A DNA stretch of 64,000 nt. It comes from Streptomyces capillispiralis (GTDB lineage Bacteria > Actinomycetota > Actinomycetes > Streptomycetales > Streptomycetaceae). Positions 7,408 to 16,002 of the stretch are shown here, one piece after another. Numbering within the stretch: position 1 is the first letter of the stretch; each line of letters begins with the position of its first letter. A program made the translations under genes and the position numbers. The DNA lies in assembly GCF_007829875.1 (NCBI RefSeq), contig NZ_VIWV01000001.1, positions 6,446,501-6,510,500 on the forward strand, read 5' to 3'. A model generated the notes under the pieces. That model was not told the DNA's origin. It saw only the letters and a program-made list of their open reading frames with translations, and searched no databases.

Positions 7408-8097
7408 ATGTCTGATGCTGCGCAGCCCACCGCTGCCGAGGTACGCGCCGCCGCCGAGGCGGTCAAGACCGCGCTCGACCGCCACCTGGCCGCGGTCGAA
7501 CGCCGGTCGGGGGAGGACGACCCGGCCGTCTACGAGGCGTTCAACCAGCTGGCCGCGGCCGCGGAGGCGTACGACGAACTGCTCTACGACCGCTACGACG
7601 AGGTCACCCCGTTCGAGATCCCCGGAGCGGAGGACGCGCTGCCGCCGTACGCCGGCCCCGAGGAACCGAACGCGCTCAGTGTGCTGATCCGCCGCGACTA
7701 CTCGGTCGCGGAACCGCAGCGGCTGCTGGGGCACGCGCAGCGGATCGAGGCGGCGGACGGCGACGGCTCGGACGCCTCCGGCACCGTCCACGGCGCGCTC
7801 GGCCTGCTCTTCGGCGAGTTCGAACCGGACGAGATCGCCTCCCGGCACAAGGAGTTCGGCCTGGAGGAGGGCGACTCCACGCTCTGGGTGACGGCCTCGG
7901 ACGTGCCCGCCGAACCCGGCGAATGGCTGGAGGCGCCGTTCGAGCAGGTGGACCCGCAACAGGTGGTGTGCCGCTTCGACGTGAGCGCGGTCTTCGACGA
8001 GGACGAGGACCTCGACGACGACACCGACGACCTCGACGAGCTGGATCCGGCCCTGGACGAGGACGAGGACCTGGAGCCGCTCGACGCGGACCGCTGA
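7408..8097 (+). CDS. Conserved acidic actinobacterial protein, function unknown
   Basis: A 229-residue soluble protein that I do not recognise functionally. The N-terminal 60 residues are helical (AAEVRAAAEAVKTALDRHL, then FNQLAAAAEAYDELLYDRYD). The middle has LSVLIRRDYSV and LGLLFGEFEPDEIASRHKEF. The last 35 residues are extremely acidic (DEDEDLDDDTDD...DEDEDLEPLDADR). Such tails often bind basic partners, which is inference only. Its own leaderless-type promoter precedes the ATG, and it converges on the RecD2-like gene with a hairpin between them. Confidence 0.75.
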   Translation: MSDAAQPTAAEVRAAAEAVKTALDRHLAAVERRSGEDDPAVYEAFNQLAAAAEAYDELLYDRYDEVTPFEIPGAEDALPPYAGPEEPNALSVLIRRDYSVAEPQRLLGHAQRIEAADGDGSDASGTVHGALGLLFGEFEPDEIASRHKEFGLEEGDSTLWVTASDVPAEPGEWLEAPFEQVDPQQVVCRFDVSAVFDEDEDLDDDTDDLDELDPALDEDEDLEPLDADR

Positions 8098-8111
8098 CCG
8101 CACCCGTCCCG

Positions 8112-8152
8112 CATCACGGCGGCGGCATCCCGAAGGGGGCGCCGCCGTGGTG
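8112..8152. terminator. Bidirectional terminator hairpin
   Basis: The stem CACGGCGGCG (8115-8124) pairs perfectly with 8140-8149 and extends outward through A-T, C-G and G-T pairs. It separates two convergent genes, ending at 8097 and 8165. Confidence 0.7.
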
Positions 8153-8164
8153 TGCGGCGCCGGC

Positions 8165-10240
8165 TCAGCCGTCCGCCGCCGGAACCTGCGGCGCCAGCAG
8201 CGCCGCCAGCCGCGTCGTCCGCGGCTTGGCCGCCACCTCGGCCACGGCCCGCGGCAGTGCCTGCTCCACCCCGTGCACCACGGACAGATGGCGGTCGGCG
8301 CGGCTGAACGCCGTGTAGACCCAGGGGCGGCTCAGTGCCGGCACGGCGTCGCCGGGCAGCACCACCACCGCCGCGGGCCACCGGCAGCCCACCGCCTGGT
8401 GCGCGGTCAGCGCCCACCCGTGCCGCACGGACTGCTCCACCCGCTCCCTCGGTACGACGATTTCCTCGCCCGCGCACACCAGGTGCAGCCCCTGCCCGTC
8501 GGCCTTGACCACGCGGCCCGGCAGCGTGCGGCCCGGAGCGGGGGAGTAGACGATCCGGTCACCGGGGTCGAACCCGCCGAACCGCCCCGCGCCCGGGTTC
8601 AGACGCTCCTTCAGCGCCGCGTTCAGCGCCCGTGTGCCCACCGCGCCCCCGTGGCCCGGGGTGATCACCTGCGTCTCCTCGGCGGGCACACCGATCGCGC
8701 GCGGCACCGAGTCCGCGACGAGCTGCACGGTCCGGTGCACGGCCTCTCCCGCGTCCCGCACCGGCACGATCACGACCTCCTTGCCGGGGGCCTCCACCTG
8801 GTTCAGCTCGCCCACGCCGATTCCCGAGACCAGCTCGCCCAGCGGCCCCGGATCCGGCCGCCGCGAGGCGATCTGCGGGCAGACCCGCGCCGCCAGCAGG
8901 TCCGCGAACACCCGCCCGGGCCCCACCGACCACAGCACCCCCGGATCACCGGCCAGCACCAGCCGGGCGCCGTCCGGCAGCGACTCCGTCACCAGCGCGG
9001 CGGCCTCGACGTCGAGCTGCGGGGCGTCGAGCACCACCAGCAGGTCCACGTCCAGTGCCCCGTCGGCGTCGCGCCCCGGCCCCTCGGCGCCGGAGAGCAG
9101 CCCGGCGACCGTGGCCACACCCGCTCCCTCGACCAGGGCCGCGAACCGCTCCCGGCCGACCGGACTGTGGGCGGCGGCCCAGGCCCGCAGCCCCAGACCG
9201 TGCGCGGCGGTCAGCAGCGCCGCCGGCTCGGCCAGCGAGGCCTCACCGCCGGTGTGCAGCACGAGCCCGTGCCGGGCGACCGCGCGGATCAGCTCACCCG
9301 CGGAGCCGTCCGCAGAGGCGGCCGCGGGCTCCCACTCCTCCTCCGTGCCGCCCTGCTCGGGCGCGGAGTTGACCAGCCGGGCCAGACCGTCGGCCAGGCT
9401 CTCCTCGGCCAGCGCGTACCGCTCCAGCCCCACCAGCACCCGGACCGGCCGCTCCTCGTCCTCCTCCTCGCCGTCCGCCCGCGGAGCCGGAGCCCCGGCG
9501 TCCGCGAGGGCGTCCTGGAAGACGAGCACGTCCCCTTCCGCGATGGCGTTCTGCACGGCCTCCTCGGGCTCCGGCACCCCCTGCCGCCCCAGCGCCGTGA
9601 TCAGCGCGGACATGTCCAGGGCGGTGTGCCCGGCCAGTGCGGCCTGCTCCAGCAGCCACACGGTGACCGCCCGCCCCCGCCGCTCGTCGTCCGGACCGGC
9701 CCCGGCACCGAGCAGCGCCCGCGCGAACGCGTCGGCCTGTTCGGGCCGCACACCGGCGACCCGCAGCAACTGCCAGGGATCGGCGCGCAGCACCTCCGCG
9801 CCGCCCTCGCCCAGCACGCCGGCGGCCTGCGCGGCGAGCCCCTCCGGCGCGCCCCCCTGGGCCAGCACCCCCCGCACGTCCTCGACGGCGCCGGTGGCGG
9901 GAGCCACCTCGCCCGGGCTCACCGCGGGCGCCCGCCGCACCGGCTCGGGAGCGGGCCGCCGCGGCGCGGGCCGGTCCTCCTCGAACACCGTGGCGGCCGG
10001 CTTCTCCCCGCTCTCCACGGCCCGCACGGCGGCCAGCAGATCGGCGGCCGTGCCGCTCAGCTTGCCGCCGGCCTCGATCGGCCCCTGCCGCTCCGCCTTC
10101 CGCCGCTCGATCCGCTCCCGCTCCAGGCGCTGCGCGGCCAGTTCGCCCTCGGCCTCGGACACCTGCGCGCCCTCGGCGGGCTTGCCGTCCGCGCTTTCCG
10201 GCCCGGCGTCCTCCGTGGTCTCGGGCGGCTCGGTGCTCAC
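8165..10240 (-). CDS. RecD2-like helix-hairpin-helix protein with degenerate ATPase motifs
   Basis: A 691-residue protein laid out like RecD2/AAA helicases. A charged coiled N-terminus (1-100) is followed by a helix-hairpin-helix region (about 140-180, DPWQLLRVAGVRPEQADAFA) and an RecA-like core (about 310-460). The C-terminal helicase half has WALTAHQAVGCRWPAAVVVL and VYTAFSRADRHLSVV, corresponding to the usual TVHKSQG and AITRAK motifs. Where Walker A should read GGPGTGKT it reads TGGEASLAEP (330-339), and Walker B DEAS is DAPQ (405-408), so ATP hydrolysis is doubtful. The GTG start overlaps the upstream reductase stop (GTGA), implying translational coupling. Confidence 0.8.
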   Translation of the reverse strand: MSTEPPETTEDAGPESADGKPAEGAQVSEAEGELAAQRLERERIERRKAERQGPIEAGGKLSGTAADLLAAVRAVESGEKPAATVFEEDRPAPRRPAPEPVRRAPAVSPGEVAPATGAVEDVRGVLAQGGAPEGLAAQAAGVLGEGGAEVLRADPWQLLRVAGVRPEQADAFARALLGAGAGPDDERRGRAVTVWLLEQAALAGHTALDMSALITALGRQGVPEPEEAVQNAIAEGDVLVFQDALADAGAPAPRADGEEEDEERPVRVLVGLERYALAEESLADGLARLVNSAPEQGGTEEEWEPAAASADGSAGELIRAVARHGLVLHTGGEASLAEPAALLTAAHGLGLRAWAAAHSPVGRERFAALVEGAGVATVAGLLSGAEGPGRDADGALDVDLLVVLDAPQLDVEAAALVTESLPDGARLVLAGDPGVLWSVGPGRVFADLLAARVCPQIASRRPDPGPLGELVSGIGVGELNQVEAPGKEVVIVPVRDAGEAVHRTVQLVADSVPRAIGVPAEETQVITPGHGGAVGTRALNAALKERLNPGAGRFGGFDPGDRIVYSPAPGRTLPGRVVKADGQGLHLVCAGEEIVVPRERVEQSVRHGWALTAHQAVGCRWPAAVVVLPGDAVPALSRPWVYTAFSRADRHLSVVHGVEQALPRAVAEVAAKPRTTRLAALLAPQVPAADG

Positions 10241-11223
10241 AGCGTGCTCCAGTCGTGATCGGGATAGTGGTGCACGGGCGCCGACACATCGTCGAGCGCC
10301 CGGCAGATCTCGTCAGGAAGAGTAAGCGCCTCCACTGACAACGCCGCCGTGAGCTGCCGCGCGTTGCGCGCCCCGACGATGGGGGCGGCCACCCCGGGCC
10401 GGTCGCGGACCCACGCCAGCGCCACCTGGAGGGTGGTCACGGCGAGTCCGTCCGCCGCCGTCGTCACCGCGTCCACGATCCGGCTCGCCGCGTCGTCGAG
10501 GTACGGCTCGACGAACGGCGCGAGATGGTCCGACGCCCCCCGCGAGTCCGGCGGGGTGGCGTCGTTGCGGTACTTGCCGGTCAGCACGCCCCGCCCGAGC
10601 GGCGAGGAGGGGAGCAGCCCGATCCCCAGATCGAGGGCCGCGGGAAGCACCTCCCGCTCCACGCCCCGTTGCAGCAGCGAGTACTCCATCTGCGTACTCG
10701 CCAGCCGGGTCCGCGTCCCCGGCACGGCCAGCTGCCAGGTCGCGGCCTTGGCCAGCTGCCAGCCGCAGAAGTTGGACACACCGGCGTACCGCACCCGCCC
10801 GCTGCCGACCGCCATGTCGAGCGCCTGGAGGGTCTCGTCCAGCGGGGTGGCGGGGTCGTAGGCGTGGACGTGCCACAGGTCGACGTAGTCGGTGCCGAGC
10901 CGCGCCAGCGAGGCGTCGAGCGCGGCGAGCAGATGCCCGCGCGAGCCGTCGAACCGGCGGTCCGGGTCCGGTACGCTCCCGGCCTTCGTGGAGATGACGA
11001 GGTCCTGGCGCGGCACCAGCCCCTCCATCAGCCTCCCCAGCAGGTACTCGGCCTCTCCGTCGCCGTACACGTCCGCCGTGTCCACGAGGGTGCCGCCCGC
11101 CTCCCAGAACGTCTTCAAGAGGTCCGCGGCGTCGTGCTCGTCGGTGTCCCGACCCCAGGTCAGAGTCCCGAGCCCGATGCGGGACACACGCAGGCCGGTA
11201 CGGCCGAGATGCCTCTGCTCCAT
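10237..11223 (-). CDS. Aldo/keto reductase
   Basis: A 328-residue (alpha/beta)8 NADPH-dependent reductase. The family tetrad is visible: D in DTADVYG (near 48), Y in the same motif, K in STKAGS (near 80) and H in LWHVHAYD (near 115). The cofactor end shows GVSNFCGWQL, LPSSPLGRGVLTGKY and the late PIVGARNARQL. It reduces aldehydes or ketones in the cytoplasm; the substrate is unknown. The ATG at 11223 gives the canonical MEQRHLGRTGLRVSRIGLG start. A TAATCT box 8 bp upstream without a ribosome site suggests leaderless or near-leaderless transcription. It is coupled to the RecD2-like gene by a 4-bp overlap. Confidence 0.92.
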   Translation of the reverse strand: MEQRHLGRTGLRVSRIGLGTLTWGRDTDEHDAADLLKTFWEAGGTLVDTADVYGDGEAEYLLGRLMEGLVPRQDLVISTKAGSVPDPDRRFDGSRGHLLAALDASLARLGTDYVDLWHVHAYDPATPLDETLQALDMAVGSGRVRYAGVSNFCGWQLAKAATWQLAVPGTRTRLASTQMEYSLLQRGVEREVLPAALDLGIGLLPSSPLGRGVLTGKYRNDATPPDSRGASDHLAPFVEPYLDDAASRIVDAVTTAADGLAVTTLQVALAWVRDRPGVAAPIVGARNARQLTAALSVEALTLPDEICRALDDVSAPVHHYPDHDWSTL

Positions 11224-11430
11224 GAACGCCGAGATTACTGGCCGGAGCCTGGGGTGTGCGTGCCTGTGGACAACGCAATTCCCGCCCGGGGAGGCCGGGC
11301 GGCGTGACCGCCCGCAGCGGCCGGCGCGTCCGCGCCCCGAGCCTCCTCGACCGACCGATTCCGCGCCGGAGACCGAGGACGGACACCCCCGCCCCACCAC
11401 CGGAGGTATAAGGTCTCCGCACAAACGACG

Positions 11431-11444
11431 TTACTGATCGGTAA
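11431..11444. promoter_or_regulatory. Operator-like palindrome before the LLM oxidoreductase
   Basis: TTACTGATCGGTAA is a near-perfect inverted repeat (one mismatch pair) that touches the ribosome-binding site of the gene at 11457. Motifs of this size and symmetry are typical of TetR- or FadR-type regulators; the protein that binds is unknown. Confidence 0.45.
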
Positions 11445-11456
11445 GGGGAGACGGCC

Positions 11457-12512
11457 ATGCAGCTAGGGATCAACCTCGGCTACTGGGGCGCCGGAATGGA
11501 CGCCGACAACCTCGCCGTGGCACAGGAGGCCGACCGCCTCGGCTACGCGGTGTGCTGGGCCGCGGAGGCCTACGGCTCCGACGCCGCCACCGTACTCACC
11601 TGGGTCGCCGCCCGGACCACCCGCATCGACGTCGGCTCCGCCATCTTCCAGATCCCCGCCCGCCAGCCCGCGATGACCGCGATGACCGCCGCCACCCTCG
11701 ACTCCCTCTCCCGCGGCCGCTTCCGCCTCGGGCTCGGCGTCTCCGGCCCGCAGGTCTCCGAGGGCTGGTACGGCGTCAAGTTCGACAAGCCCCTCGCCCG
11801 CACCCGCGAGTACGTCGAGATCATCCGCAAGGCCATGACCCGCGAACGCCTCACCCACGACGGCGAGCACTGGACCCTTCCCCTCCCCGGCGGCCCCGGA
11901 AAGCCCATCAAGCTCACCGTGCACCCCCAGCGCGAGCACATCCCCCTCTACATCGCCGCCATCGGCCCGAAGAACCTCGAACAGACCGGCGAGATCGCCG
12001 ACGGCGCCCTGCTGATCTTCCCCTCCGCCGAGCACCTCGAGGACACCGCCGTCCAGCACCTGCGCGCCGGCCGCGAGAAGGCGGGCAGGACCCTCGACGG
12101 CTTCGACATCTGCCCCACCGTCCCGCTGGCCGTCGGCGACGACAAGGACGTCACCACCCTCGCCGACACCTTCCGCCCCTACACCGCGCTGTACGTCGGA
12201 GGCATGGGCAGCCGCAAGCAGAACTTCTACAACCAGCTCGCCCGCCGCATGGGCTACGAACGCGAGGCCGCGGACATCCAGGACAAGTACCTGTCCGGCG
12301 ACAAGCAGGGCGCGGCCGCCGCCGTACCGCACGACCTGATCGACAAGACCACCCTCCTCGGCTCGGTGGACCGCATCGCCGACCGGATGAAGGCCTACGC
12401 CGCCGCCGGAGTCACCACGCTCACCCTCGCCCCGGCGGGCTTCACCCTCGACGAGCGCCTGGCCTCGCTCCGCGCCGGCACCGAGGCCCTGGAGCGCGCG
12501 GGCCTGGCCTAG
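11457..12512 (+). CDS. LLM-class F420-dependent oxidoreductase
   Basis: A 351-residue luciferase-like TIM-barrel oxidoreductase, beginning MQLGINLGYWGAGMDADNL, with GSAIFQIPARQPAMTAMTAA (residues 63-82) and SRGRFRLGLGVSGPQVSEGW near 86-105, as in F420-dependent members (LLM_F420 type). Actinobacterial enzymes of this group use deazaflavin F420 for hydride transfer; the substrate is unknown. The C-terminal region has VDRIADRMKAYAAAGVTTLT. The ATG at 11457 has AAGGGGAG 7-8 bases upstream. A palindrome overlapping that site suggests repression by a small-ligand regulator. Confidence 0.9.
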   Translation: MQLGINLGYWGAGMDADNLAVAQEADRLGYAVCWAAEAYGSDAATVLTWVAARTTRIDVGSAIFQIPARQPAMTAMTAATLDSLSRGRFRLGLGVSGPQVSEGWYGVKFDKPLARTREYVEIIRKAMTRERLTHDGEHWTLPLPGGPGKPIKLTVHPQREHIPLYIAAIGPKNLEQTGEIADGALLIFPSAEHLEDTAVQHLRAGREKAGRTLDGFDICPTVPLAVGDDKDVTTLADTFRPYTALYVGGMGSRKQNFYNQLARRMGYEREAADIQDKYLSGDKQGAAAAVPHDLIDKTTLLGSVDRIADRMKAYAAAGVTTLTLAPAGFTLDERLASLRAGTEALERAGLA

Positions 12513-12635
12513 TCACGGCCGCGTCATGTGATCCCCACGGCCGTGGTGGGGGCTCGGGGGCACTCCCCGCCACGGCCGTCACCGGAACAACGCCCGCCGG
12601 CCCCCGCGGTTACGCCCGCATCCACACCCCCGTGT

Positions 12636-12661
12636 ACTCCTTTTGGCGGAGTTGTCCGCCA
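12636..12661. promoter_or_regulatory. Overlapping inverted repeats upstream of the ferritin-like gene
   Basis: TGGCGGA-GTTG-TCCGCCA (12644-12661) is a perfect 7-bp inverted repeat. It overlaps ACTCC-n7-GGAGT (12636-12652), so the two hairpins exclude each other. They lie about 100 bp upstream of the start at 12754. A TTGACT (12691-12696), possibly a -35 box, lies between. The rest of 12513-12753 shows only GC-rich palindromic debris such as CCACGGCCGTGG. Confidence 0.35.
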
Positions 12662-12753
12662 CACCTGTTGCCACCCCCGAAGCCGCGCACTTGACTCGTT
12701 CTTTGCGGATCCGCAGAACCGCAGAACCGGGAACCCGCGGAGAGGTGGCCCCC

Positions 12754-13542
12754 ATGCTTTCGGCCAAGAGCCTGTTCCAGGAGATCCTCGACCACGACGA
12801 CTCCTTCGCCCTCTTCTGCTCCATCGCCGCGAGCGGCGAGTCCCAGGGCGGCTGGGAGAACGCCCGCATCGCCGCGCTGGTGCCCGGCACCCAGCGCGAC
12901 CTCGCTCCCAAGATCACCCGGCACGGCGCCGACGAGGACAAGCACGGCCGCATCTTCGACGCCCTGCTGAAGAAGCGCGGTCTGCGGCCCGTCCCCGTCC
13001 CGCCCGAGACCGACTACACGATGCTCCTCGAACAGAACGGCATCGGCCTGGCCCACGTCCGGCTCAAGCGCGACGAACCCCTCACCGAGGGGGACATCGT
13101 CACCTACCTCGCCCACAGCAGGGTCACCGAGCAGCGCGCCTCCGAGCAGATGGACCTGCTCCGCAAGCACTTCGCCGACCACCCCGACCTCGGCCGCGCG
13201 GTCAGGATGATCTCCCAGGACGAGGACAACCACCTCGCCTACTGCCACGAGGAGCTGCTGCGCTTCGCGTACGCCGGGCACGGCCGCGTCATCCAGCGCA
13301 CCCTGCGCGAGTGCGCGCTCGCGGAGATCAGGATCTACCGGGACGTCAGCCTGGCGGTGATGGCCCACATGGGCCGCATCCTCGGCTGGCCCAAACCCAA
13401 GGCGGCCGCCCTCGCGGCAGGCATCCACGCGGTGTACGCGTACGAACGCCTGGGCGGCTGGCGCCGCATGGTCTCCCTCAGGATGCCGGATCGCCGCAAC
13501 GCCCTGGGCGGCCCCGCCGGCCCGGAACCCGAGTTCGCCTGA
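12754..13542 (+). CDS. Ferritin-like di-iron family protein
   Basis: A 262-residue all-helical protein. Carboxylate/histidine motifs spaced as in ferritin-like four-helix bundles are visible: HGADEDKHGRIF (near 50-62) and SQDEDNHLAYCHEELL (near 150-165), the second with the E/DxxH pattern. SIAASGESQGGWENARIAAL precedes the first. It may bind a di-iron centre, with a role in metal handling or oxidation; no partner is evident. The ATG at 12754 is preferred because GGAGAGG lies 8 bases upstream; in-frame codons further upstream look non-coding. It converges on corA without a clear terminator. Confidence 0.72.
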   Translation: MLSAKSLFQEILDHDDSFALFCSIAASGESQGGWENARIAALVPGTQRDLAPKITRHGADEDKHGRIFDALLKKRGLRPVPVPPETDYTMLLEQNGIGLAHVRLKRDEPLTEGDIVTYLAHSRVTEQRASEQMDLLRKHFADHPDLGRAVRMISQDEDNHLAYCHEELLRFAYAGHGRVIQRTLRECALAEIRIYRDVSLAVMAHMGRILGWPKPKAAALAAGIHAVYAYERLGGWRRMVSLRMPDRRNALGGPAGPEPEFA

Positions 13543-13579
13543 CCGGGCACCCCCGCCCCCGCCACGCCGGGACCCCCGC

Positions 13580-14575
13580 CTACAGCCATCCCCGCCGCTT
13601 GAACAACCGGAACAACAGCACCTCCAAGAGCGCCATCAGCACGATCACCGCCGGATACGACCACTCCCACCGCAACTCCGGCATGTGCTCGAAGTTCATG
13701 CCGTAGACCCCCGCGATCATCGTGGGGACCGCGGCCATCGCCGCCCACGCGGAGATCTTCCGCATGTCGTCGTTCTGCCGCACGCTCATCTGGGCGAGGT
13801 GGGCCGAGAGGATGTCCGAAACCAGACGGTCCAGCCCTTCCACGGACTCGTTCACGCGCGTGAGGTGATCGTGCACGTCACGGAAGAAGGGCCGCGCCCG
13901 GTCCTCCACGAACGGCACCCCCGCCCCGAACGTGCCCACCCCCGCCAGCCGCGTCATCGGCATCGCCAGCGGCCCGGTCGCCCGCCGGAACTCCAGGATC
14001 TGCCGCTTGAAGTTGTAGATCCGGGACGCGGTGTGCCGGGAGCCGCCCCCGTCGGGGGAGAAGACCTCCGTCTCCAGTTCCTCCAGGTCGGTCTGCAGCT
14101 CGGTCGCCACGTCCAGGTAGTGGTCCACGACGGCGTCGGCGACCGCGTACATCACTGACGTCGGCCCCTTGCCCAGCAGCTCCGGCTCCCGCTCCAGCCG
14201 GCTCCGCACGGCCTTGAGCGGGGCGCCCTCGCCGTGCCGCACGGTCACCACGAACGAGTCACCGAGGAAGGTCATGATCTCCCCGGAGGAGACGGTGTCG
14301 CTCCGGGGCTCGTACACCACCGGTTTGAGGACCAGGAACAGCGAGTCGTCGTACACCTCCAGTTTGGGCCGCTGATGGGCCTTGAGGGCGTCCTCGACCG
14401 CCAGCGGGTGCAGCCCGAACTCCTGCGAGACCAGGTCGAACTCGTCGGCCGTCGGCTCGTGCAGCCCGATCCAGACGAACCCTCCCGCCGACCGCGCCTC
14501 GGCGAGTGCGTCGGAGAAGTCCTCGGGCCCCTCCGACCGGTGCCCCTCCCGGTAGATGGCACAGTCGACGATCAC
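13580..14575 (-). CDS. corA: CorA-family divalent cation transporter
   Basis: A 331-residue protein with the CorA layout. A large cytoplasmic alpha/beta domain (FVWIGLHEPTADEFDLVSQEF, AHQRPKLEVYDDSLFLVLKP) is followed by a long stalk helix and two C-terminal membrane helices. The first ends in the family signature YGMNFEHMPEL, and the tail is basic (LFKRRGWL). It should form a pentameric Mg2+/Co2+ channel in the plasma membrane. The GTG at 14575 is preferred since AGGGGAG is 10 bases upstream; the GTG at 14584 would sit almost on that site. It diverges from the phosphomutase-like gene. Confidence 0.88.
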   Translation of the reverse strand: MIVDCAIYREGHRSEGPEDFSDALAEARSAGGFVWIGLHEPTADEFDLVSQEFGLHPLAVEDALKAHQRPKLEVYDDSLFLVLKPVVYEPRSDTVSSGEIMTFLGDSFVVTVRHGEGAPLKAVRSRLEREPELLGKGPTSVMYAVADAVVDHYLDVATELQTDLEELETEVFSPDGGGSRHTASRIYNFKRQILEFRRATGPLAMPMTRLAGVGTFGAGVPFVEDRARPFFRDVHDHLTRVNESVEGLDRLVSDILSAHLAQMSVRQNDDMRKISAWAAMAAVPTMIAGVYGMNFEHMPELRWEWSYPAVIVLMALLEVLLFRLFKRRGWL

Positions 14576-14624
14576 GAAACGCACTCTCCCCTCATTCGGC
14601 GGACACCGCACACACACGTGCGCC

Positions 14625-14637
14625 TACCCTGGGCCGC
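14625..14637 (+). promoter_or_regulatory. Leaderless -10 element for the phosphomutase-like gene
   Basis: TACCCT at 14625-14630 lies 7 bp before the ATG at 14638, and no Shine-Dalgarno is present, which implies that the mRNA begins at the start codon. A weak GGACAC at 14601-14606 is at 18-bp spacing. Confidence 0.55.
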
Positions 14638-15324
14638 ATGCCCACGTTGCTCCTGGTCCGGCACGGACGCTCCACCGCCAATACCGAGGGACTGCTCGCC
14701 GGCTGGACGCCCGGCGTCACCCTCGACGACCGCGGGGCCCAGCAGGCCGCCGCACTGCCCGGGCGGCTCGCCGAGCTGCCGCTCTCCGAGATCGTCACCA
14801 GCCCCCTGCAGCGCTGCCAGGAGACCCTCCGGCCGCTCCTGGAAGCCCGCCCCGGCCTCACCGCCCACACCGACGACCGCATCGGCGAGTGCCACTACGG
14901 CGACTGGTCGGGCCGCAAACTCGCCGAGCTCCAGGACGAGCCCCTGATGCAGGTGGTGCAGGCGCACCCGTCGGCGGCGGCGTTCCCCGGCGGGGAGTCC
15001 ATGCGCGCGATGCAGACACGCGCCGCCGAGGCGGTGCGCGAGTGGAACGCGCGTGTGGAGCGCGACCACGGCGCCGACGCCGTGTACCTCATGTGTTCGC
15101 ACGGCGACATCATCAAGTCTCTCGTCGCCGACGCACTCGGACTTCATCTCGACCTCTTCCAGCGGATTTCCGTTGAACCGTGTTCCATCACCGCGATCCG
15201 TTACACACGACTGCGGCCGTTTCTCGTCCGTCTCGGCGACACCGGCGACTTCGCGTCCCTGGCGCCGCGCGAGGAGACGCCCGCCGACGACGCCACGGTC
15301 GGGGGTGACGCGGGCGCACCGTGA
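14638..15324 (+). CDS. Histidine phosphatase family phosphomutase (MSMEG_4193 type)
   Basis: A 228-residue member of the phosphoglycerate-mutase superfamily. The catalytic RHGRSTANTEG motif is at residues 8-18 (H9 is the phospho-acceptor), a second arginine is in SPLQRCQETL, an acid is in IGECHYGDW and the second histidine is in MCSHGDIIKSL. I recall this subgroup (TIGR03848) as one of three gene families that travel together in actinobacteria. The other two, DUF3090 and the SCO1664 family, follow directly here. Substrate unknown. The extra C-terminal tail is poorly conserved. Start supported by a leaderless -10 element. Confidence 0.85.
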   Translation: MPTLLLVRHGRSTANTEGLLAGWTPGVTLDDRGAQQAAALPGRLAELPLSEIVTSPLQRCQETLRPLLEARPGLTAHTDDRIGECHYGDWSGRKLAELQDEPLMQVVQAHPSAAAFPGGESMRAMQTRAAEAVREWNARVERDHGADAVYLMCSHGDIIKSLVADALGLHLDLFQRISVEPCSITAIRYTRLRPFLVRLGDTGDFASLAPREETPADDATVGGDAGAP

Positions 15325-15337
15325 TCGTCGGCCGCAG

Positions 15338-15343
15338 TAGGGT
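15338..15343 (+). promoter_or_regulatory. -10-like TAGGGT upstream of the DUF3090 gene
   Basis: TAGGGT lies 69 bp upstream of the GTG at 15412 in the 87-bp gap after the phosphomutase-like gene. It suggests that the following genes (DUF3090, SCO1664-type) may also be transcribed separately. No strong -35 is visible. Confidence 0.35.
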
Positions 15344-15411
15344 GAAGCGATCGCGAAGTTGCGCTCCCGTTCGAACAGCCGCCCGTTCCCACCACTCAAT
15401 GGAGTCAGGAC

Positions 15412-16002
15412 GTGTCCCGTCAGGTGTTCCTCTACGACCAACCGGAACGTTTCGTGGCCGGTACGGTCGGACTGCCAGGGCGCCGTACGTTCTTCCTCCA
15501 GGCCTCCGCCGGCTCCCGGGTGACCAGCGTGGCCCTGGAGAAGACCCAGGTCGCGGCGCTCGCCGAGCGCATGGACGAACTGCTCGACGAGGTCGTGCGG
15601 CGCAGCGGCGGCAGCGCCGCGGTGCCCGCCATGGCGCCGTCCGAGATCACCGACACCGCCCCGCTGGACACCCCCGTGGAGGAGGAGTTCCGCGTCGGCA
15701 CCATGGCGCTCGCCTGGGACGGCGAGGAGCAGCGCATGATCGTCGAGGCGCAGGCCCTCGTCGAACTGGACGCCGACTCCGAGGAGGACCTCGCCGAGGC
15801 CGAGGAGCGGCTGCTCCAGGACGAGGAGAACGGGCCGCCCATGCTCCGCGTCCGCCTCACCGGCGCGCAGGCCCGTGCCTTCGCCAAGCGCGCCCTCGAC
15901 GTCGTCAACGCCGGGCGGCCGCCGTGCCCGCTGTGCAGCCTCCCGCTCGACCCGGAAGGACACGTATGTCCGCGCCAGAACGGATACCGCCGCGGAGCGT
16001 GA
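15412..16002 (+). CDS. DUF3090 protein with C-terminal zinc-ribbon-like cysteines
   Basis: A 196-residue protein, MSRQVFLYDQPERFVAGTVG at the start, with GRRTFFLQA and VALEKTQVAALAERMDELLD, characteristic of DUF3090 (TIGR03847). The tail CPLCSLPLDPEGHVCPRQNG carries three cysteines plus a histidine and could bind zinc. No enzymatic motif is apparent. It is the middle member of an actinobacterial trio and overlaps the next gene by 37 bp, a sign of tight co-expression. The GTG at 15412 follows GGAGTCAGGA. Confidence 0.88.
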   Translation: MSRQVFLYDQPERFVAGTVGLPGRRTFFLQASAGSRVTSVALEKTQVAALAERMDELLDEVVRRSGGSAAVPAMAPSEITDTAPLDTPVEEEFRVGTMALAWDGEEQRMIVEAQALVELDADSEEDLAEAEERLLQDEENGPPMLRVRLTGAQARAFAKRALDVVNAGRPPCPLCSLPLDPEGHVCPRQNGYRRGA

